A DNA stretch of 64,000 nt from Clostridia bacterium (GCA_017482355.1 JAFUNJ010000010.1:248001-312000); one strand, 5' to 3'. Counted from the stretch's first letter, positions 1 to 8,717 are shown. Translations and numbers: made by a program. The notes: generated from the letters alone by a model not told the origin.

Positions 1-612
1 ACCCAACCACTTGCAGGCGGCGTCAATATCGCCGACCGTCGCAGACAGACCTATTCTGACGGGGTCGTAGCCGATGGTCCTTGCTATGCGCGTAAGCTGG
101 CAGAGGATCTGATTTCCTCTGTCGCTTCCCGTCAATGTATGCACCTCGTCGAGAATAACATAGCGAAGCGAACCGAAGAGACGCACGATATCGTTGCTCC
201 TGTTCATAAGCATGCTTTCAAGCGATTCGGGCGTTATCTGAAGTATTCCGCGAGGGTCTTTAAGCGCCTTCGACTTGTGCGACATCGCAACGTCACCGTG
301 CCAATGGAAAACGGGAATACCGCTCATATCAAGCACCTCGTCAAGGCGCGAAAATTGGTCGTTTATCAAGCTTTTGAGGGGCGCGATATAAAGCGCATCG
401 ATCGAATTCGGCTCCTCCTCGTAAAGCTTTGAAAGCACGGGAAAAAGCGCCGCCTCGGTCTTGCCCGATGCAGTCGGAGAGGTTATGAGAAGATTATTCT
501 CGGTTTCAAAAAGCACCTCTGCCGCCCGAACCTGAACGTCGCGAAGCTCGCTCCAGCCGTGGCTGTAAATATAATCCTGCAAAAAAGGCGGAAATTTTCC
601 GAAAATGTCCAT
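1..612 (-). CDS. Lhr-like DEAD/DEAH-box helicase, N-terminal part (runs off left edge)
   Basis: The minus-strand frame opens with ATG at 612 and stays open for 204 codons to the window edge, so only the N-terminal part is present. Visible SF2 helicase motifs are a Walker A of the form SPTASGKTEA at about residues 44-53, the DEVH box in VILDEVHTLTG, and motif III in LSATVGD, with an early FPPFLQDYI stretch. The DEVH plus GLSATVGD combination is characteristic of Lhr-type large helicase-related proteins, which unwind RNA:DNA or DNA in repair. The start is preceded by a purine-rich site and by a promoter at 643-671. The C-terminal domains, and so the exact subfamily, cannot be seen. Confidence 0.85.
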   Translation of the reverse strand, partial: MDIFGKFPPFLQDYIYSHGWSELRDVQVRAAEVLFETENNLLITSPTASGKTEAALFPVLSKLYEEEPNSIDALYIAPLKSLINDQFSRLDEVLDMSGIPVFHWHGDVAMSHKSKALKDPRGILQITPESLESMLMNRSNDIVRLFGSLRYVILDEVHTLTGSDRGNQILCQLTRIARTIGYDPVRIGLSATVGDIDAACKWLG

Positions 613-642
613 ATTTTTCTCCTTTGCACATCATCTCCTTTT

Positions 643-671
643 ATTATAACATTACAGTTACGTTTATTCAA
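643..671 (-). promoter_or_regulatory. Sigma-A promoter of the helicase gene
   Basis: On the minus strand TTGAAT (666-671), a 17-nt spacer and TATAAT (643-648). It overlaps the 3' end of the neighbouring small membrane protein gene. Confidence 0.6.
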
Positions 672-909
672 CCTTTTTTCTCTCGTCGAAGAACAAAATT
701 ATTCCGCAAGCTATATGTAAAAGCGCCGAAAAGATGACCTCGTTAAGCGCCGCCGACGGATAGGACTGTACTCCGAACGTATTTCCTTCCTTTGCGAATC
801 TGTCAAGCATTATGACCCATATCCCGCCAACAGCAGTCGAAACAAGCCCGAAAAAGAGCACCAAAAGGTATGTGTTTCTTAATTTGAGATTTCTTACTTT
901 CTTTATCAT
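664..909 (-). CDS. Small two-helix membrane protein, function unknown
   Basis: Eighty-one residues from the ATG at 909. I prefer this start over the longer frame to 993 because GAGGTG (916-921) lies 6 nt upstream of it and the frame-extended part is not needed. After a basic N-terminus (MIKKVRNLKLRN) there is a hydrophobic segment (about residues 13-35), a polar loop with LDRFAKEGNT, and a second hydrophobic segment ending in DERKKVE. This suggests two membrane passes with both ends in the cytoplasm. It sits alone between two divergent promoters. I do not recognise the family. Confidence 0.55.
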   Translation of the reverse strand: MIKKVRNLKLRNTYLLVLFFGLVSTAVGGIWVIMLDRFAKEGNTFGVQSYPSAALNEVIFSALLHIACGIILFFDERKKVE

Positions 910-928
910 ATTCATCACCTCGATTATA

Positions 929-957
929 ATTATAGCTTGTTTTAACCTTTGTGTCAT
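929..957 (-). promoter_or_regulatory. Promoter of the small membrane protein gene
   Basis: On the minus strand ATGACA (952-957), 17 nt, TATAAT (929-934), about 20 nt ahead of the ATG at 909. Confidence 0.5.
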
Positions 958-986
958 TGCAAAAATTCTGTAAACGCAGGTGTAAA

Positions 987-1015
987 TTGACATTGAAAAT
1001 TATTTGTGTTATAAT
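987..1015 (+). promoter_or_regulatory. Consensus sigma-A promoter for the FkbM/DUF1919/copA run
   Basis: TTGACA (987-992), 17-nt spacer, TATAAT (1010-1015). The first downstream start is at 1245, so the 5' leader of about 220 nt contains the palindromic repeat at 1050-1214. Confidence 0.75.
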
Positions 1016-1049
1016 TAATTTCTACAGATTTAGCAAGATATTTCTGTAT

Positions 1050-1214
1050 CATTGTCAGCGGTCATCTTGAGCGCAGTCCCGCCGAGATTCCGCCTGCGGC
1101 GATTTTGCTGCGCAAAATTTCGGCTTCGGACTACGTCCTACGCTCAGAATGACAATGGCGGGACGCAGTCGAAACCCGAAGGGCGAATGGCAAAGCCATT
1201 CGGATCTCGCAGAC
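1050..1214. repeat. Dispersed palindromic repeat (TCATTCTGAGCGCAG family), copy 1
   Basis: An inverted pair CATTGTCA (1050-1057) and TGACAATG (1150-1157) encloses GTCATCTTGAGCGCAG and CGCTCAGAATGAC arms. A second hairpin CGAATGGC/GCCATTCG lies at 1184-1202. A relative lies at 12978-13100. Apart from this repeat and the promoters, the 910-1244 gap holds no gene. Confidence 0.6.
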
Positions 1215-1244
1215 CCCCCACACCCCATCACAAGGAGAAACAAA

Positions 1245-2282
1245 ATGACCGACCTCTGGCAGTATCTTAAAAATACAGAAAAACCGATCGTCCTGTACGG
1301 CACGGGCGACGGAGCCGACAAGATACTGAACGTAATGGCTGAAAAAGGAATAAAAGCAAGCGGCGTTTTCGCCTCGGACGGCTTCGTGCGTAAGCGCGTT
1401 TTCCGCGATATGCAGGTGCTTTCGTACAAGGAAGCGGTCAAGACCTTCGGCGATATGATAATTCTCATCGCCTTCGGATCCTCGCTTCCCAATGTTATAG
1501 AAAATTTCGTAAAGCTGTCGCTTCTTCACGAGACCTACGTCCCCGACGTTCCCGTCGCGGGCGGTGAGCTATTCGATATTGATTTTTACAACAAAAATCT
1601 GGATAAAATAAATGAAGCACGTGCGCTTCTTTGCGATACCGCGTCGGTCAAGCTTTACGATAATATGATAATGGCGAAGCTGACGGGCAAAATTGAATAC
1701 CTGCTCGACGGATGCGAAAATGACGACGATATACTTTCGTTTTTGCACGCAGAACACTTCCGCGTTACCCTCGACCTCGGCGCTTACAACGGCGACACAG
1801 CGCTGAAGCTCGTCGATTTCTGCCCGAAGCTCGAGACCGTCATCGCGCTTGAGCCCGACGAGCGAAACTTCAAAAAGCTTTGTATAAATACAGTCCCGAC
1901 GAAAAAGGTCGAGCCGCATTACGCCGCCGCCTGGGACAAAAGCGAGATACTGACCTTCACAAAGGGAGGAGGACGCGGAATACACCGCCACGGTGGAGAA
2001 AAGACCGTCCCCGTCACAGGCGTTCGCCCCGAAAGCTTCCTTGACGGACGAAAGGTCGACTACATAAAGATCGACGTTGAGGGCGCAGAGCGCCGTGCGA
2101 TCGACGGCTGTAAAAACGCGATATCCGATTATCGCCCCGCAATGCGTATCGCTCTGTATCACAAGAGCGCGGATATTTTTGAAATTCCGCTGCTCATCCA
2201 CTCGATCTGCCCCGATTATAAAATGTATATCAAGCGAACGATGTCCTTCCCCGCGTGGGATATAGACCTTATTACGCTTTGA
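1245..2282 (+). CDS. FkbM family SAM-dependent methyltransferase
   Basis: A 345-residue protein. The ATG at 1245 is chosen because AAGGAG lies 8 nt before it; the frame is open further upstream only through the repeat. The N-terminal part begins with a Rossmann-like YGTGDGADK (about residues 17-25). The C-terminal half is the FkbM methyltransferase: motif I LDLGAYNGDTALK (about 175-187), ALEPDERNF, and the hallmark IKIDVEGAE (about 272-280). FkbM enzymes O-methylate sugars or polyketides. With a DUF1919 protein 12 nt downstream, a surface-polysaccharide role is the likely one, but the substrate is not visible. Confidence 0.88.
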   Translation: MTDLWQYLKNTEKPIVLYGTGDGADKILNVMAEKGIKASGVFASDGFVRKRVFRDMQVLSYKEAVKTFGDMIILIAFGSSLPNVIENFVKLSLLHETYVPDVPVAGGELFDIDFYNKNLDKINEARALLCDTASVKLYDNMIMAKLTGKIEYLLDGCENDDDILSFLHAEHFRVTLDLGAYNGDTALKLVDFCPKLETVIALEPDERNFKKLCINTVPTKKVEPHYAAAWDKSEILTFTKGGGRGIHRHGGEKTVPVTGVRPESFLDGRKVDYIKIDVEGAERRAIDGCKNAISDYRPAMRIALYHKSADIFEIPLLIHSICPDYKMYIKRTMSFPAWDIDLITL

Positions 2283-2294
2283 TTCGGAGAATAT

Positions 2295-2936
2295 ATGAGC
2301 ATTATCGGAAAAATAATAGACAGGCACATTGAGAAACGCCGTCTCAAGATACACGGCGCTTTCCGCAAAAAGCTGAAAAACGAAACGCCGTCAATAATCG
2401 CAAATAACTGCTTCGGGACCATGGTATATCATCATCTCGGCTTGCGCTTCATGAGCCCGACGGTAAATCTTTTTATCAGAAAAGAAGAGTATCTTCAGTT
2501 TATATCAAATCTGCGCGGATACCTCGATGCTGAAATGACAGAGGTGACCGACGATGGCACCAAATATCCCGTCGGCGAGCTTATTTGCGGTGGCAAATCA
2601 GTGCGAATTTACGGAATGCACTATAAAAGCTTTGACGAGCTTAAGGACAAGTGGAACGAGAGAAAAAAGCGAATGGACTTTAACAACCTCTTCATCGTGC
2701 TGACAACGCTCGTTTTCACAAAGAACGACGCCGAGGTTTTTGATGATCTCCCCTACGAAAACAAGCTGGTTATAACGGGAACATCGGAATGTGACCGTCC
2801 TTATATAACCTTTCACAAGGTACTGAAAGACGAAAGCTACGACATCGGAAAATTCGTTCAGTACGAAAGCAGATTTTCGACAAAAAAGCCGATGGACGAT
2901 ATAGATTACGTCGGATTTCTTAACGGCAAAAAATAA
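2295..2936 (+). CDS. DUF1919 family protein (exopolysaccharide-associated)
   Basis: A 213-residue soluble protein with the family features: an N-terminal NNCFGTMVYHHLGL block (about residues 38-51), SPTVNLFI, then YPVGEL, a central YGMHYKSFDELKDKW segment and KFVQYES near the end. DUF1919 members occur in capsule and exopolysaccharide clusters and are thought to be glycosyltransferase-like, but no reaction is established. It follows the FkbM gene by 12 nt and precedes copA by 17 nt, so the three are probably co-transcribed. The copper link looks incidental. Confidence 0.8.
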   Translation: MSIIGKIIDRHIEKRRLKIHGAFRKKLKNETPSIIANNCFGTMVYHHLGLRFMSPTVNLFIRKEEYLQFISNLRGYLDAEMTEVTDDGTKYPVGELICGGKSVRIYGMHYKSFDELKDKWNERKKRMDFNNLFIVLTTLVFTKNDAEVFDDLPYENKLVITGTSECDRPYITFHKVLKDESYDIGKFVQYESRFSTKKPMDDIDYVGFLNGKK

Positions 2937-2953
2937 TTAATACAGGTGAACAA

Positions 2954-5419
2954 ATGGCAAAATTCAACGTAACGGGAATGTCCTGTGCCGCTTGCTCGGC
3001 GCGGGTCGAAAAGGCAGTGTCAAGTGTAGACGGAGTAAAAAGCTGCTCCGTCAACCTGCTGACGAACAGCATGACAGTCGAAGGTGACGTTCCGGAATCT
3101 GAAATAATAAGGGCCGTAGAGGACGCCGGCTACGGCGCATCTGCCGATAACGGCAAAGCGCCCGAAAAAAAGGAAGAGTCTGACAGCGGCGAAACGAAAA
3201 AAATTCTTCTCCGCCTGATATTCTCGATAGTTTTCCTCGCGGCTCTTATGTACATTTCAATGGGACGGATGATAGGTCTGCCGCTTCCGTCCGCGCTTGA
3301 GAATAACCACCTAGCCAACGCCTTGACGCAGATGCTTCTCTCCCTTGCCGTGATGGTAATAAACCAGAAATTCTTTATAAGCGGCTTCAAGGGGATCATC
3401 AAGGGTGCGCCGAATATGGACACGCTCGTTTCGCTCGGCTCGCTCGCGGCGTTCTTGTACAGCACGGCGATGGTCTATAAAATGACCGTCACACATTCAC
3501 ATTCGCTCCTTCACGGTCTGTATTTCGAAAGCGCGGCAATGATATTGACGCTCATCACCGTCGGAAAGCTTCTCGAAGCACGCGCAAAGGGCAAAACTAC
3601 AAGCGCCCTCAAGGGTCTTATGTCGCTCTCTCCCGAAACTGCAACCGTCATCAAAGACGGTAAGGAGATTACCGTTCCGATATCGTCCCTTAAGGTCGGG
3701 GATATATTCACAGTCCGCCCGGGTCAGAATTTCCCTGCCGACGGCAAGGTTATCGAGGGCGTCAGCTCCGTAAACGAAGCCGCACTCACGGGCGAAAGCA
3801 TACCTGCCGATAAAACGGTCGGCTCGCCCGTCTCCTCGGGTACCGTAAACCTTTCTGGATACCTAAAATGCGAAGCAACGAAGGTCGGTCAGGATACAGT
3901 CCTTCAGCAGATAATAAAAACAGTCTCCGACGCATCGGCATCAAAGGCACCTATTGCACGAATTGCCGATAAGGTCTCGGGAATATTCGTGCCGACCGTA
4001 ATGGGAATCGCGCTCATAACGATCGCCGCATGGCTCATCGCAGGCGAAAGCATCGGCTTTGCGCTCGCACGCGGAATATCGGTGCTCGTCATAAGCTGTC
4101 CCTGTGCGCTCGGACTCGCAACTCCCGTTGCGATAATGGTCGGAAGCGGAGTCGGAGCTAAAAACGGAATACTCTTCAAGAGCGCATCAGCCCTTGAAGA
4201 AATAGGAAAGACCAAGGTCGTCATCCTCGACAAAACGGGAACGGTAACTAAGGGTATGCCGACCGTTTCCGACGTTATCCCGATAGGATGCGATGAAAAC
4301 GAGCTTCTGACGCTTGCGTATTCGGTCGAAATGGGAAGCGAGCATCCGCTTTCAAAGGCGATAACTTCCTTCGGCTCGGAAAGCGACATTTCTCCACTCC
4401 CTGTGGAAAACTTCGAAGCGCATACGGGAAGCGGCGTTTCGGCACTTGTTAACGGTGAGACCGTCTACGGCGGAAAGCTCTCAATGGTCGCAGAACTCGC
4501 GCCCGTGAGCGACGAAACGAAAAAGCTCGCCGAAAAGCTCTCAAACGAGGGCAAAACTCCCCTCTTTTTCGCTAAAAACGGCACTGTCCTAGGCATTGTC
4601 GCCGTCAGCGACGAGGTCAAGGAGGACTCCGCAGAGGCGATAAAAACGCTTCACGAAATGAAGATAAAGACAGTCATGCTGACGGGCGATAATGAAAGGA
4701 CCGCGCGTGCAATAGCCGATAAGGTCGGCATCGACGAGGTCGTCGCAGGTGTAATGCCGAACGAAAAGGCAGATACCGTCAAGCGTTTGAGCGGTAACGG
4801 CAAGACCGCAATGGTCGGTGACGGAATAAACGACGCCCCTGCACTTGTTGAAGCCGATGTCGGAATCGCGATCGGCGCAGGAAGCGACATCGCAATAGAT
4901 TCGGCAGATGCTGTCCTTATGAAAAGCTCGCTTTCGGACGTTCCCGCCGCCATCAAGCTCGGCAAAAATACGCTCCGCAATATCAAGGAAAACCTGTTCT
5001 GGGCGTTCTTCTATAACGTGCTCGGTATTCCACTCGCCGCAGGCGCGTTCATTCCGCTTACCGGCTGGGAAATGAACCCGATGGTCGGCGCCGCAGCAAT
5101 GAGCTTGTCAAGCTTTTTCGTCGTCACGAACGCACTCCGCCTGAATCTTATCCCGATAAGAAAAAAGGGCAAAGCCGCCGTTGTTCAGCCGTCGATCCAC
5201 GAGCCGAAAAATGACGAAAACCTAAAGACCTACGCCGTTTACGGCATGATGTGTCACCACTGCGAAAACGCAGTCAAGACCGCACTTGAAAGTATCGACG
5301 GAATCTCCGAAGCTACCGCCGATCATACGCAAAATAAGGTCACGGTCAAATTCGTCTCGCCCGTCGACGACGAGATCATTATCAAAGCAATTACCGACGA
5401 GGGATATGAGGTAAAATAA
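2954..5419 (+). CDS. copA: Copper-translocating P-type ATPase with HMA domains at both ends
   Basis: An 821-residue P1B-type ATPase. An N-terminal HMA domain carries GMSCAAC (residues 8-14). Eight or so membrane helices follow, with the intramembrane CPC metal site at 382-384, the phosphorylated Asp in DKTGT at 426, an HP motif in SEHPLSK, and the hinge GDGINDAP at about 622. After the last helix the chain continues into a second HMA domain with GMMCHHC (about 764-770). A C-terminal HMA is less usual and resembles a fused CopZ chaperone. The CPC and paired HMAs indicate Cu(I) export. No CopY/CsoR gene is adjacent. Confidence 0.95.
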   Translation: MAKFNVTGMSCAACSARVEKAVSSVDGVKSCSVNLLTNSMTVEGDVPESEIIRAVEDAGYGASADNGKAPEKKEESDSGETKKILLRLIFSIVFLAALMYISMGRMIGLPLPSALENNHLANALTQMLLSLAVMVINQKFFISGFKGIIKGAPNMDTLVSLGSLAAFLYSTAMVYKMTVTHSHSLLHGLYFESAAMILTLITVGKLLEARAKGKTTSALKGLMSLSPETATVIKDGKEITVPISSLKVGDIFTVRPGQNFPADGKVIEGVSSVNEAALTGESIPADKTVGSPVSSGTVNLSGYLKCEATKVGQDTVLQQIIKTVSDASASKAPIARIADKVSGIFVPTVMGIALITIAAWLIAGESIGFALARGISVLVISCPCALGLATPVAIMVGSGVGAKNGILFKSASALEEIGKTKVVILDKTGTVTKGMPTVSDVIPIGCDENELLTLAYSVEMGSEHPLSKAITSFGSESDISPLPVENFEAHTGSGVSALVNGETVYGGKLSMVAELAPVSDETKKLAEKLSNEGKTPLFFAKNGTVLGIVAVSDEVKEDSAEAIKTLHEMKIKTVMLTGDNERTARAIADKVGIDEVVAGVMPNEKADTVKRLSGNGKTAMVGDGINDAPALVEADVGIAIGAGSDIAIDSADAVLMKSSLSDVPAAIKLGKNTLRNIKENLFWAFFYNVLGIPLAAGAFIPLTGWEMNPMVGAAAMSLSSFFVVTNALRLNLIPIRKKGKAAVVQPSIHEPKNDENLKTYAVYGMMCHHCENAVKTALESIDGISEATADHTQNKVTVKFVSPVDDEIIIKAITDEGYEVK

Positions 5420-5423
5420 ATTT

Positions 5424-5453
5424 AAAACGGACAACGATCGTTGTCCGTTTTTT
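5424..5453 (+). terminator. Rho-independent terminator after copA
   Basis: ACGGACAACG and CGTTGTCCGT form a long stem (preceded by AAA) followed by a T tract, starting 5 nt after the copA stop. Confidence 0.85.
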
Positions 5454-5584
5454 CATTATTCACAACTCTGTCCGCCACATAAAAAATGTTCGCCATGTTC
5501 TTTGTAGGGTGCGAGCGCGAGAGCAACGGACAGTCGAGGACGCCTGTCCCTACAATGGCGTGGGAGCAACAATTAAACGTCACG

Positions 5585-5711
5585 AAGTTTCTTTAAACCG
5601 AAAGGGGTATCCAAAGGGGAAAACGTTTGAAAATTTGCGAAGGCAAATTTTCAAACGTTTTCCCCTTGGTACCGTTCTTTGGTCACCTTTCTTGGGCAAG
5701 CAAGAAAGGTG
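5585..5711. repeat. Two-hairpin dispersed element (CCAAAGG...CCTTGG), copy 1
   Basis: Arms of 28 nt (5611-5638) and 27 nt (5643-5669) are complementary except for one missing T, with a 4-nt loop, bounded by CCAAAGG and CCTTGG. About 20 nt on, CCTTTCTTG/CAAGAAAGG forms a second hairpin (5686-5710). The same architecture recurs at 53097-53217. The rest of the 5454-5800 gap holds a TTTGTAGGG-type repeat remnant (about 5503-5560) and no gene. Confidence 0.7.
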
Positions 5712-5804
5712 AGAAGAAAATAACATCAAAATGCTCAAAAACCGTTCGCTTTACCTAACTACTATGGTAAAAAGGTAAAATTTCATCTTTTTACCACGAA
5801 CCCC

Positions 5805-5833
5805 TTGACTAATCCCTCGCAAAATTATATAAT
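5805..5833 (+). promoter_or_regulatory. Sigma-A promoter of serC-serA
   Basis: TTGACT (5805-5810), 17-nt spacer, TATAAT (5828-5833). The leader up to 5919 contains a CCCTCC/GGGAGG hairpin at 5864-5884; no riboswitch fold is recognised. Confidence 0.75.
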
Positions 5834-5918
5834 TATTTTATTATTTTATAAATTTACACAACGCCCTCCGCCCGACGGGAGGGACGTAATACAAAAAGTC
5901 GGAGAAACGGATATTATT

Positions 5919-7007
5919 ATGAACAGAGTTTATAACTTCTCAGCGGGTCCTTCGATGCTTCCCCTCCCCGTGCTTGAGCAGGCACAGCGCGAGCTGATCT
6001 GCTACGGCGAAAGCGGAATGTCAGTAATGGAGATGAGCCACCGTTCTCCCGATTATGAAGCTATCATAAATCAGGCGCAGGCAGACCTCCGCACTCTTAT
6101 GAACATCCCCGATAACTATAAGGTGCTCTTCCTCCAGGGCGGAGCTTCTACCGTATTCGCATCGGTCTGCTATAACCTCCTTACCGGTTCGGGCAAGGCA
6201 GACTATATCGTCTCCGGTCAGTTCTCCAAGAAGGCGGCGCAGGAAGCAAAGAAGTACGGCGATATAAAGATCGTCGCTTCCTCCGAGGATAAGAATAATA
6301 CTTATATCCCGAAGACCTGTCGCGAGGACTTCCGTCCCGACGCAGATTACGTTCATATCTGCTTCAATAACACCATTTACGGAACAAAGTATAACTACAT
6401 CCCCGATACCGGTGATATTCCGCTCGTTGCAGATATGTCGTCCTGCATCCTCTCCGAGCCCGTTGACGTGACGAAGTTCGGCGTTATCTACGCAGGCGCA
6501 CAGAAGAACGTCGCTCCCGCAGGACTTACGATCGTGATCGTCCGTGAGGACCTCCTCGGCAAGTGCCGTCCCGACACCCCCGCAATGTTCGACTGGAAGC
6601 TCATGGCTGATAACGACTCTATGTATAACACTCCCCCCTGCTACCCGATCTACGTTGCAGGACTCGTGTTCAAGTACATTCTCGGTCTCGGCGGCCTTAA
6701 CGCAATGAAGGCATACAATGAAAATAAAGCGGCCGTTCTTTACGACTACCTCGACAGCCAGTCCTATTATACCGCACCCGTTGAAAAGGATTCCCGTTCG
6801 ATGATGAACGTAACCTTCGTAACCGGAAACCCCGATCTCGATAAGAAGTTCGCGTCAGAGGCAGGCAAGGCGGGCTTCAAGAACATCAAGGGTCACCGTT
6901 CCGTCGGCGGTATGAGAGCGTCGATATACAACGCAATGTCTACCGAGGGCGTTGAAGCACTCGTCAAGTTCATGAAGGACTTTGCAGAAAATAATCCCAA
7001 AGCATAA
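5919..7007 (+). CDS. serC: Phosphoserine aminotransferase
   Basis: A 362-residue class V aminotransferase that makes 3-phosphoserine from 3-phosphohydroxypyruvate and glutamate. The start MNRVYNFSAGPSMLP is the conserved SerC opening, which places the ATG at 5919 although the frame is open earlier. Visible features are the GGAST phosphate-binding turn, ADMSSCILS, and the PLP lysine in AGAQKNVAPAG near residue 196. The ending VGGMRASIYNAM is typical of the family. It lies 10 nt ahead of serA, giving two consecutive steps of serine synthesis in one operon. Confidence 0.96.
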   Translation: MNRVYNFSAGPSMLPLPVLEQAQRELICYGESGMSVMEMSHRSPDYEAIINQAQADLRTLMNIPDNYKVLFLQGGASTVFASVCYNLLTGSGKADYIVSGQFSKKAAQEAKKYGDIKIVASSEDKNNTYIPKTCREDFRPDADYVHICFNNTIYGTKYNYIPDTGDIPLVADMSSCILSEPVDVTKFGVIYAGAQKNVAPAGLTIVIVREDLLGKCRPDTPAMFDWKLMADNDSMYNTPPCYPIYVAGLVFKYILGLGGLNAMKAYNENKAAVLYDYLDSQSYYTAPVEKDSRSMMNVTFVTGNPDLDKKFASEAGKAGFKNIKGHRSVGGMRASIYNAMSTEGVEALVKFMKDFAENNPKA

Positions 7008-7017
7008 GAGGTTAAAA

Positions 7018-8184
7018 ATGTATAATATAAAGTGTCTGAATAAAATAGCAAAGATCGGTACCGATAATTTCGATACCGCAAAGTATACCGTAAGCGACGA
7101 CTGCGCAAACCCCGACGCGATCCTCGTTCGCTCCGCTAAGATGCACGATATGACCTTCAATCCCGAGCTCGTCGCTATCGGACGCGCTGGCGCGGGCGTA
7201 AACAACATTCCCGTTGACCGTTGCGCAGAGGAAGGAATCGTCGTATTCAACACCCCCGGTGCGAACGCAAACGGTGTTAAGGAGCTTGCGATCGCCGCGC
7301 TCCTCCTCGCTTCGCGTAACGTAGTCGGCGGTATCGAGTGGGCAAAGGCACACACCGGCGAAAGCGGCGTAGCCGCCCTTGCCGAAAAGGAAAAGTCGAA
7401 GTTCGCCGGCTGTGAGATCGAGGGCAAGTCTCTCGGCGTAATAGGTCTCGGCGCTATCGGCGGTCTTGTAGCAAACGCCGCAAAGGGACTCGGAATGAAG
7501 GTATACGGATGTGACCCGTTCATCACCGTTGAAGCGGCTTGGGGACTTTCCCGTTCTATCGAAAAGGCGGCAAGCTATGATGATATCTACGCTTCCTGCG
7601 ACTATATAACCCTCCACGTTCCCGCAACAAAGGACACGACGGGAATGATCAACGCCGAAACCATCGGAAAGATGAAGGACGGCGTTAAGATCATCAACCT
7701 TGCAAGAGCAGAGCTCGTTGACTCCAAGGCAATGATCGAGGCAATTAACAGCGGTAAGGTCTCGGCTTATATCACCGACTTTATCACAGACGATCTCCTC
7801 GGTGTATCGGATAAGATCGTCTGCATTCCTCACCTCGGCGCATCTACCGAGGAGAGCGAGGATAAGTGCGCTATCATGGCGGCTAAGGAGCTTATCGAGT
7901 ACCTTGAAAAGGGTAACATCAAGAACTCCGTAAACTTCCCGAACGTCGAGCTTCCTCATAACGGCGACCTGCGTATCTGCATCATGCACAGAAACGTAGC
8001 AGGTGTGCTTTCGAAGATATCGACCGCAATGGCAGAGGAAAACATCAACATCGAAAACATGGTAAGCCGCAGCCGCGGTAACTATGCTTATACCGTTGTT
8101 GAAGTAATCGGACAGATCTCCGACGCGGCGCTCGCACAGATCTCCGCTATCGAAGAGACTATCCGTATCAGAGTTATATCTTGA
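7018..8184 (+). CDS. serA: D-3-phosphoglycerate dehydrogenase, short ACT-domain form
   Basis: A 388-residue D-2-hydroxyacid dehydrogenase. RAGAGVNNIPV, the NAD-binding GLGAIGG (about 141-147), INLARAELVD and the catalytic His in IPHLGASTEES are visible. Residues from about 315 form an ACT domain (LRICIMHRNVAGVLSKI), the serine-sensing module in this family. The length fits the short type lacking the extra intervening domain. The ATG at 7018 follows AAGAGG by 7 nt. Its stop codon is shared with the TTG start of the next gene. Confidence 0.95.
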   Translation: MYNIKCLNKIAKIGTDNFDTAKYTVSDDCANPDAILVRSAKMHDMTFNPELVAIGRAGAGVNNIPVDRCAEEGIVVFNTPGANANGVKELAIAALLLASRNVVGGIEWAKAHTGESGVAALAEKEKSKFAGCEIEGKSLGVIGLGAIGGLVANAAKGLGMKVYGCDPFITVEAAWGLSRSIEKAASYDDIYASCDYITLHVPATKDTTGMINAETIGKMKDGVKIINLARAELVDSKAMIEAINSGKVSAYITDFITDDLLGVSDKIVCIPHLGASTEESEDKCAIMAAKELIEYLEKGNIKNSVNFPNVELPHNGDLRICIMHRNVAGVLSKISTAMAEENINIENMVSRSRGNYAYTVVEVIGQISDAALAQISAIEETIRIRVIS

Positions 8185-8648
8185 TCGCGGCGTTTTATAA
8201 AACCTGCGGAAAGACCTACGAAGAACAGCACAAGGCGGCATACGAGCTTCTCTATGCCGCCGCTTCTTTTCTCGGTCTGACCGTAGGACAGGTAAAAAAG
8301 GACGAAAACGGCAAGCCGTTTTTCTATGATACGCCGAATGTGTATTTCAGTATCGCGCACGCAGACGGAATGGCGGCGATAGCCATCGGTGACGCAAGAT
8401 GCGGTATTGATATCGAGGGAGATCGCAAGGTTTCAAAGCGTATACGCGATAAATTCCTTGACGGAGCAAAGGAAGAGGACGCACTTCTCCGCTGGACCGA
8501 GCGTGAAAGCTACGGCAAATATGAGGGAAGCGGATTTTTCGCCGAGCCGAATTATGATAACGTGTCGTTTACGACCTTCACATTAAACGGCTTCACTATA
8601 ACCGTCTGTACCGACAAAGGCGAAAAAGTGGAAATAAAAGAAATATAA
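8181..8648 (+). CDS. 4'-phosphopantetheinyl transferase superfamily protein
   Basis: A 155-residue protein starting with TTG inside the TTGA that also ends serA, so translation is probably coupled. It shows the Sfp/AcpS signature: FSIAHADGMAAIAI, then GIDIEGDRK (the metal-binding D-x-E) and WTERESYGK, where the usual W-x-x-K-E is W-x-x-R-E. Such enzymes move phosphopantetheine from CoA to a carrier-protein serine. The only carrier protein in view is ACP at 23574-23798. The link with serine synthesis is not explained. It is short even for the one-domain type. Confidence 0.8.
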   Translation: MIAAFYKTCGKTYEEQHKAAYELLYAAASFLGLTVGQVKKDENGKPFFYDTPNVYFSIAHADGMAAIAIGDARCGIDIEGDRKVSKRIRDKFLDGAKEEDALLRWTERESYGKYEGSGFFAEPNYDNVSFTTFTLNGFTITVCTDKGEKVEIKEI

Positions 8649-8676
8649 ACAGGCGGCATAAGTCGCCTGTTTTTTC
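8648..8676 (+). terminator. Terminator after the serC-serA-PPTase operon
   Basis: ACAGGCG...CGCCTGT stem followed by six T residues, directly after the stop codon at 8648. Confidence 0.8.
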
Positions 8677-8717
8677 GTTCACTCTATCACGGAAGTTCAA
8701 ACGCTTCGGGTTTTCTG

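Noticed and set aside
1569..2354. A 261-codon minus-strand frame opposite the FkbM gene
   Set aside because: No recognisable domain or Shine-Dalgarno; the plus strand has a clear methyltransferase.
5509..5712. A 67-codon ORF in the copA-serC gap
   Set aside because: It lies across the two-hairpin repeat element and has no family match or start signal.
7012..8241. A 409-codon open frame antisense to serA
   Set aside because: It is a codon-bias shadow: no family resemblance, Cys-rich odd composition, and the opposite strand encodes a complete SerA with all motifs.
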